Part shown: positions 61,755-64,000 of the stretch, piece by piece
Numbering within the stretch: the stretch's first letter is position 1
Layout of the letters: every line of letters starts with the position of its first letter
Source: Sulfurovum sp.
Lineage (GTDB): Bacteria > Campylobacterota > Campylobacteria > Campylobacterales > Sulfurovaceae
NCBI GenBank assembly: GCA_024637255.1
Contig: JAGXFO010000009.1
Location: 1-64,000 of the forward strand
Direction of reading: 5' to 3'
DNA: 64,000 nucleotides
Program-made: the position numbers and the translations under genes
The notes under the pieces: model-generated
Told to the model about the DNA's origin: nothing
What the model saw: the letters and a program-made list of their open reading frames with translations, nothing else
The model's database searches: none

Positions 61755-62185
61755 GCGATAATTGCTTTGATGCGTTCAAATTTTTCTTTAAGTTCTTTGT
61801 CTTGGGGTGTTTCAAAATTACCTTTGGCACGTTCATGATAGTGAGGCACGGTAACATAAGAGATTTTTTCCTGAGGCATAGCATAATACTTACTATGGAA
61901 GATAATCACTTTTTCCGCTTGCATCATTTCGCAGGCTTTGTCATATTTACCCAACTGGATTAATAGGCTTTTTAATAAATCTTTATTATAATGAAGCTCC
62001 ATTTTAAAGCCGGGGTGTGTGACTGCTATAAAAAGTGTTTCATCCTTGATGTAAACAAAGGCAACAGCTTTTTGCCATTTGTTACTTAGAAGACTGATAT
62101 ACTTCTCATAACACTCTTGTCGTTTTAATGATTTAAACTGAGGTTGAGAAGATAAATGAGACAAAATCATAGAGGCTTTTTTCAT
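61742..62185 (-). CDS. DUF721/DciA-like protein
   Basis: A 147-residue basic protein. The N-terminal part (ILSHLSSQPQFKSLKRQECYEKYISLLSNKWQKAVAFVYIKDETLFIAVTHPGFKMEL in parts) follows the DUF721 pattern of a strand-rich KH-like domain, the family that includes the DnaB helicase loader DciA. The identification is moderate because the family is divergent. It overlaps uvrC by 13 bases and its 5' end overlaps, on the opposite strand, the start of the small lipoprotein gene by 30 bases. Confidence 0.55.
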   Translation of the reverse strand: MKKASMILSHLSSQPQFKSLKRQECYEKYISLLSNKWQKAVAFVYIKDETLFIAVTHPGFKMELHYNKDLLKSLLIQLGKYDKACEMMQAEKVIIFHSKYYAMPQEKISYVTVPHYHERAKGNFETPQDKELKEKFERIKAIIACNQ

Positions 62186-62302
62186 AAAGTGATTATAACA
62201 TCACTTTGCTGTATCATCTTAGCAGGGTGTGGCTATAAAACAAACCCTGTCTATACTCCGGATGTCATGGACAAAAATATAACGATAAAGACAGAAGGAT
62301 AG
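62156..62302 (+). CDS. Small lipoprotein (48 residues), LptM-like
   Basis: A short gene with ATG at 62156-62158 and TAG at 62300-62302. It encodes a basic start (RQNHRGFFHK), a hydrophobic helix (VIITSLCCIILAG) and a lipobox LAGC with the acylated Cys at residue 25, followed by GYKTNPVYTPD. The pattern Cys-Gly-x-Lys-x-x-P..P resembles LptM/YifL lipoproteins that help mature LptD, but it is too short to be sure. It ends two bases before the nadB GTG and may supply its ribosome site. Its 5' end overlaps the DUF721-like gene on the other strand. Confidence 0.65.
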   Translation: MRQNHRGFFHKVIITSLCCIILAGCGYKTNPVYTPDVMDKNITIKTEG

Positions 62303-62304
62303 AT

Positions 62305-63750
62305 GTGGAAAAGTATGACGTACTTATCATAGGTGCCGGTATTGCAGGACTTTATGCAGCGATGCAACTGCCGGCCAGCAAAAAAGTATTGGTAGTGTGT
62401 AAAGATATTCCTTGGGAATGCAATACATTTTATGCACAAGGCGGTATGGTTACCGCCTTAGATGAATCCGACATCGCTTTACATGTCTTTGATACGATGG
62501 AAGCAGGGTCTTATCATAATGACCCAAAAGCAGTAGAGATACTATCACGGACTTCTTTGGAAACGACAGCAGATATCATCAGCAAAGGAATGCAGTTTGA
62601 TACCGATGATAAAGGTAAGATTCTTTATACCAAAGAGGCTGCCCATTCTGTAGAACGCATTATTCATGCCGGGGGAGATGCTACTGGACGTTACATGCAT
62701 TATTTTATGATGGTACAAAATAAACATCAGTTGCAAAAAAACACTTTGGTCTATGATCTGCTCATAGAAAATGGTCGATGTTATGGAGCGAAAGCGACAG
62801 TCAATTATGAGCCCACAACCATTTATGCTGACGATGTAATCATCGCTTCTGGGGGCATAGGTTCACTTTATGCTTATAACACAAACTCCCGCACGGTAAG
62901 TTCGGACATTCATGGTATTTGTGTAGAGAAAGGTATAGAGCTTTCCGACATGGAGTTTATGCAGTTTCACCCCACAGTTTTTGTAGATACACCCTATGCC
63001 AGAAAGCTGTTGCTAACCGAGGCTTTAAGGGGTGAGGGAGCACATATTATAGATGATGACGGTAAACGTTTTTTGTTTGAGTATGATGAGCGCGGAGAGC
63101 TGGCGAGTAGAGATATCGTCTCACGCGGTATTTTCAAGCATAAACAAAAAACGGGGCAAAAAGCCTATCTTGATTTTTCTATGTTTGAACAGAAGTGGTT
63201 TGAGCACCGTTTTCCCAATATTACACGAACTTTTGGTGCATTGGGCTATGATTTTCCCAAAGATAAGATTTCTATTTCTCCCGCATTTCATTATTCCAAT
63301 GGTGGCATAAAAAGTGATACCAATGGCTGTATAGCAGGAATGGAAGGACTTTATGTTATTGGCGAGGCAGCCAGAACAGGTGTGCACGGCGCCAACCGTT
63401 TGGCTTCCAATTCATTGTTGGAGGGGGTAGTCTTTGCCAAACGAGCGGTAGATCACCTTCTTTCCAAAGAGTTTAAGGCCATTCAAACACCTAAATTTGA
63501 GAAGGATTATGGTAATATTCTGCACAAAGAAAACGATAAAATCTATAAACAAAAACTGCGTCAGGTGATGTGGGATGATATAGGAATTATCAGGACAACC
63601 AAAGGTCTGCATGAAGCAAAAAATATCATCTATGATATGAAAAACAAAGAGATCGGAAGACTCTTGAAGCTTAGATTGAACACAGCTTCGGCTATTGTAG
63701 ATGCCGCACTGGCTAGAAAAGAGTCTTTGGGTTCGCACTATATAGAATAA
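62305..63750 (+). CDS. nadB: L-aspartate oxidase
   Basis: First step of NAD synthesis, oxidising aspartate to iminoaspartate with FAD. It is 481 residues: DVLIIGAGIAGLYAAMQL (FAD motif), CNTFYAQGGMVTALDESD, GGDATGRYMH, IIASGGIGSLY, MQFHPTVFVD, LTEALRGEGAHIID and AARTGVHGANRLASNSLLEGVVFAK split over the C-terminal part. The GTG at 62305 has AAGGA 5 bases upstream (inside the lipoprotein gene's end). The GTG is the only start in frame near the FAD motif. Confidence 0.95.
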   Translation: MEKYDVLIIGAGIAGLYAAMQLPASKKVLVVCKDIPWECNTFYAQGGMVTALDESDIALHVFDTMEAGSYHNDPKAVEILSRTSLETTADIISKGMQFDTDDKGKILYTKEAAHSVERIIHAGGDATGRYMHYFMMVQNKHQLQKNTLVYDLLIENGRCYGAKATVNYEPTTIYADDVIIASGGIGSLYAYNTNSRTVSSDIHGICVEKGIELSDMEFMQFHPTVFVDTPYARKLLLTEALRGEGAHIIDDDGKRFLFEYDERGELASRDIVSRGIFKHKQKTGQKAYLDFSMFEQKWFEHRFPNITRTFGALGYDFPKDKISISPAFHYSNGGIKSDTNGCIAGMEGLYVIGEAARTGVHGANRLASNSLLEGVVFAKRAVDHLLSKEFKAIQTPKFEKDYGNILHKENDKIYKQKLRQVMWDDIGIIRTTKGLHEAKNIIYDMKNKEIGRLLKLRLNTASAIVDAALARKESLGSHYIE

Positions 63751-63790
63751 ATGCATAAAAACGTTCACATTTAAAGAAATGAGGGAAATA

Positions 63791-64000
63791 ATGACAGAAG
63801 CGGTAGGATCAGCAATAGACTTAACAACAACATGGGTAGGGATACTCTCGCTCGCGATATTTGTAGTCGCATATTATTTTATCGCAGCAGAAGATAAATA
63901 TCATATCAACAAGGCTAAACCGGCACTTTTTGGCGGTACACTTATATTTGTATTGATTGGTGTCTACTATGCACTCAATGGCTTGGACGGCAAGTACTTG
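63791..64000 (+). CDS. nhaD: Na+/H+ antiporter NhaD, N-terminal part (runs off the right edge)
   Basis: The 70 visible residues are TEAVGSAIDLTTTWVGILSL then two hydrophobic helices and the motif AEDKYHINKAKPALFGGT, the typical beginning of NhaD-type Na+/H+ antiporters in marine Campylobacterota. The ATG at 63791 has GAGGG 5-6 bases upstream. It extends beyond the window. The call relies on N-terminal motif recognition. Confidence 0.75.
   Translation, partial: MTEAVGSAIDLTTTWVGILSLAIFVVAYYFIAAEDKYHINKAKPALFGGTLIFVLIGVYYALNGLDGKYL

Overview
The window reads as a chromosomal segment of a Campylobacterota bacterium, most like the Sulfurovum/Sulfurimonas group (inference from gene content and order; no database search was possible). 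Support: kdsA-ribH-nusB and bamD-lon blocks arranged as in Campylobacter and its relatives, a futalosine-pathway menaquinone gene (mqnC), a cbb3 oxidase maturation pair (ccoI-ccoS), a pseudaminic acid operon, a 605-residue RecG, and AT-rich DNA with TATAAT-type -10 boxes. I saw no rRNA, tRNA or CRISPR array.

Region 1 (1-12.7 kb, all minus strand) is a surface-glycan locus. Transcription runs from a small EPS-type MarR regulator through pseB-C-F-G-H, a PDDEXK nuclease gene (DUF1016) lodged inside the operon, pseI, a capsule-type transferase, a hexapeptide acyltransferase, a Wzx-like flippase, a Wzy-like polymerase, a GT4 glycosyltransferase and manC, which runs off the left edge. Region 2 (12.7-19.0 kb, minus strand) is an accessory block of co-oriented cassettes: a Bro-N protein, a frameshifted second DUF1016 nuclease, a PRTase-like + SLOG-like gene pair, and a HipA/HipB pair. 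Copies of the regulator's own 5' region precede three of the cassettes, and clusters of a ~32-nt GATTGCC...CAATGAC dispersed repeat lie between them. Region 3 (19.0-27.8 kb, minus strand) is the dTDP-rhamnose operon rfbACDB with an MNT-HEPN toxin-antitoxin pair spliced between rfbD and rfbB, then a Kef-type antiporter, galU, a phosphomannomutase/phosphoglucomutase and galE. The dispersed repeat has also entered coding sequence in frame, twice in rfbB and as a tandem array in manC.

Region 4 (27.8-44.5 kb) is housekeeping: a YfaZ-like outer membrane protein, ccoS, ccoI, rho, murI, trpS, der, an MscS remnant, an EamA transporter, kdsA, ribH, nusB, mqnC, an M16-like protein without its zinc motif, and recG. 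Region 5 (44.5-50.7 kb, minus strand) holds hpf and a five-gene operon of four prepilin-like proteins plus a 979-residue secreted DUF11/MshQ-like protein. That protein's gene carries a G9 tract of the kind that drives phase variation in this phylum. Region 6 (51-64 kb) holds bamD, lon, a four-gene phosphorelay (PAS, Hpt, NIT-type hybrid kinase, receiver), uvrC, a DUF721/DciA-like gene, a short lipoprotein gene, nadB and the start of nhaD.

Together the window supplies nucleotide sugars (GDP-mannose, dTDP-rhamnose, UDP-glucose/galactose, CMP-pseudaminic acid, Kdo), the export and polymerisation genes for a surface polysaccharide, and a pilus-like adhesion system. The most unusual feature is the 12.3-19.0 kb cassette block with its repeated regulator leader.
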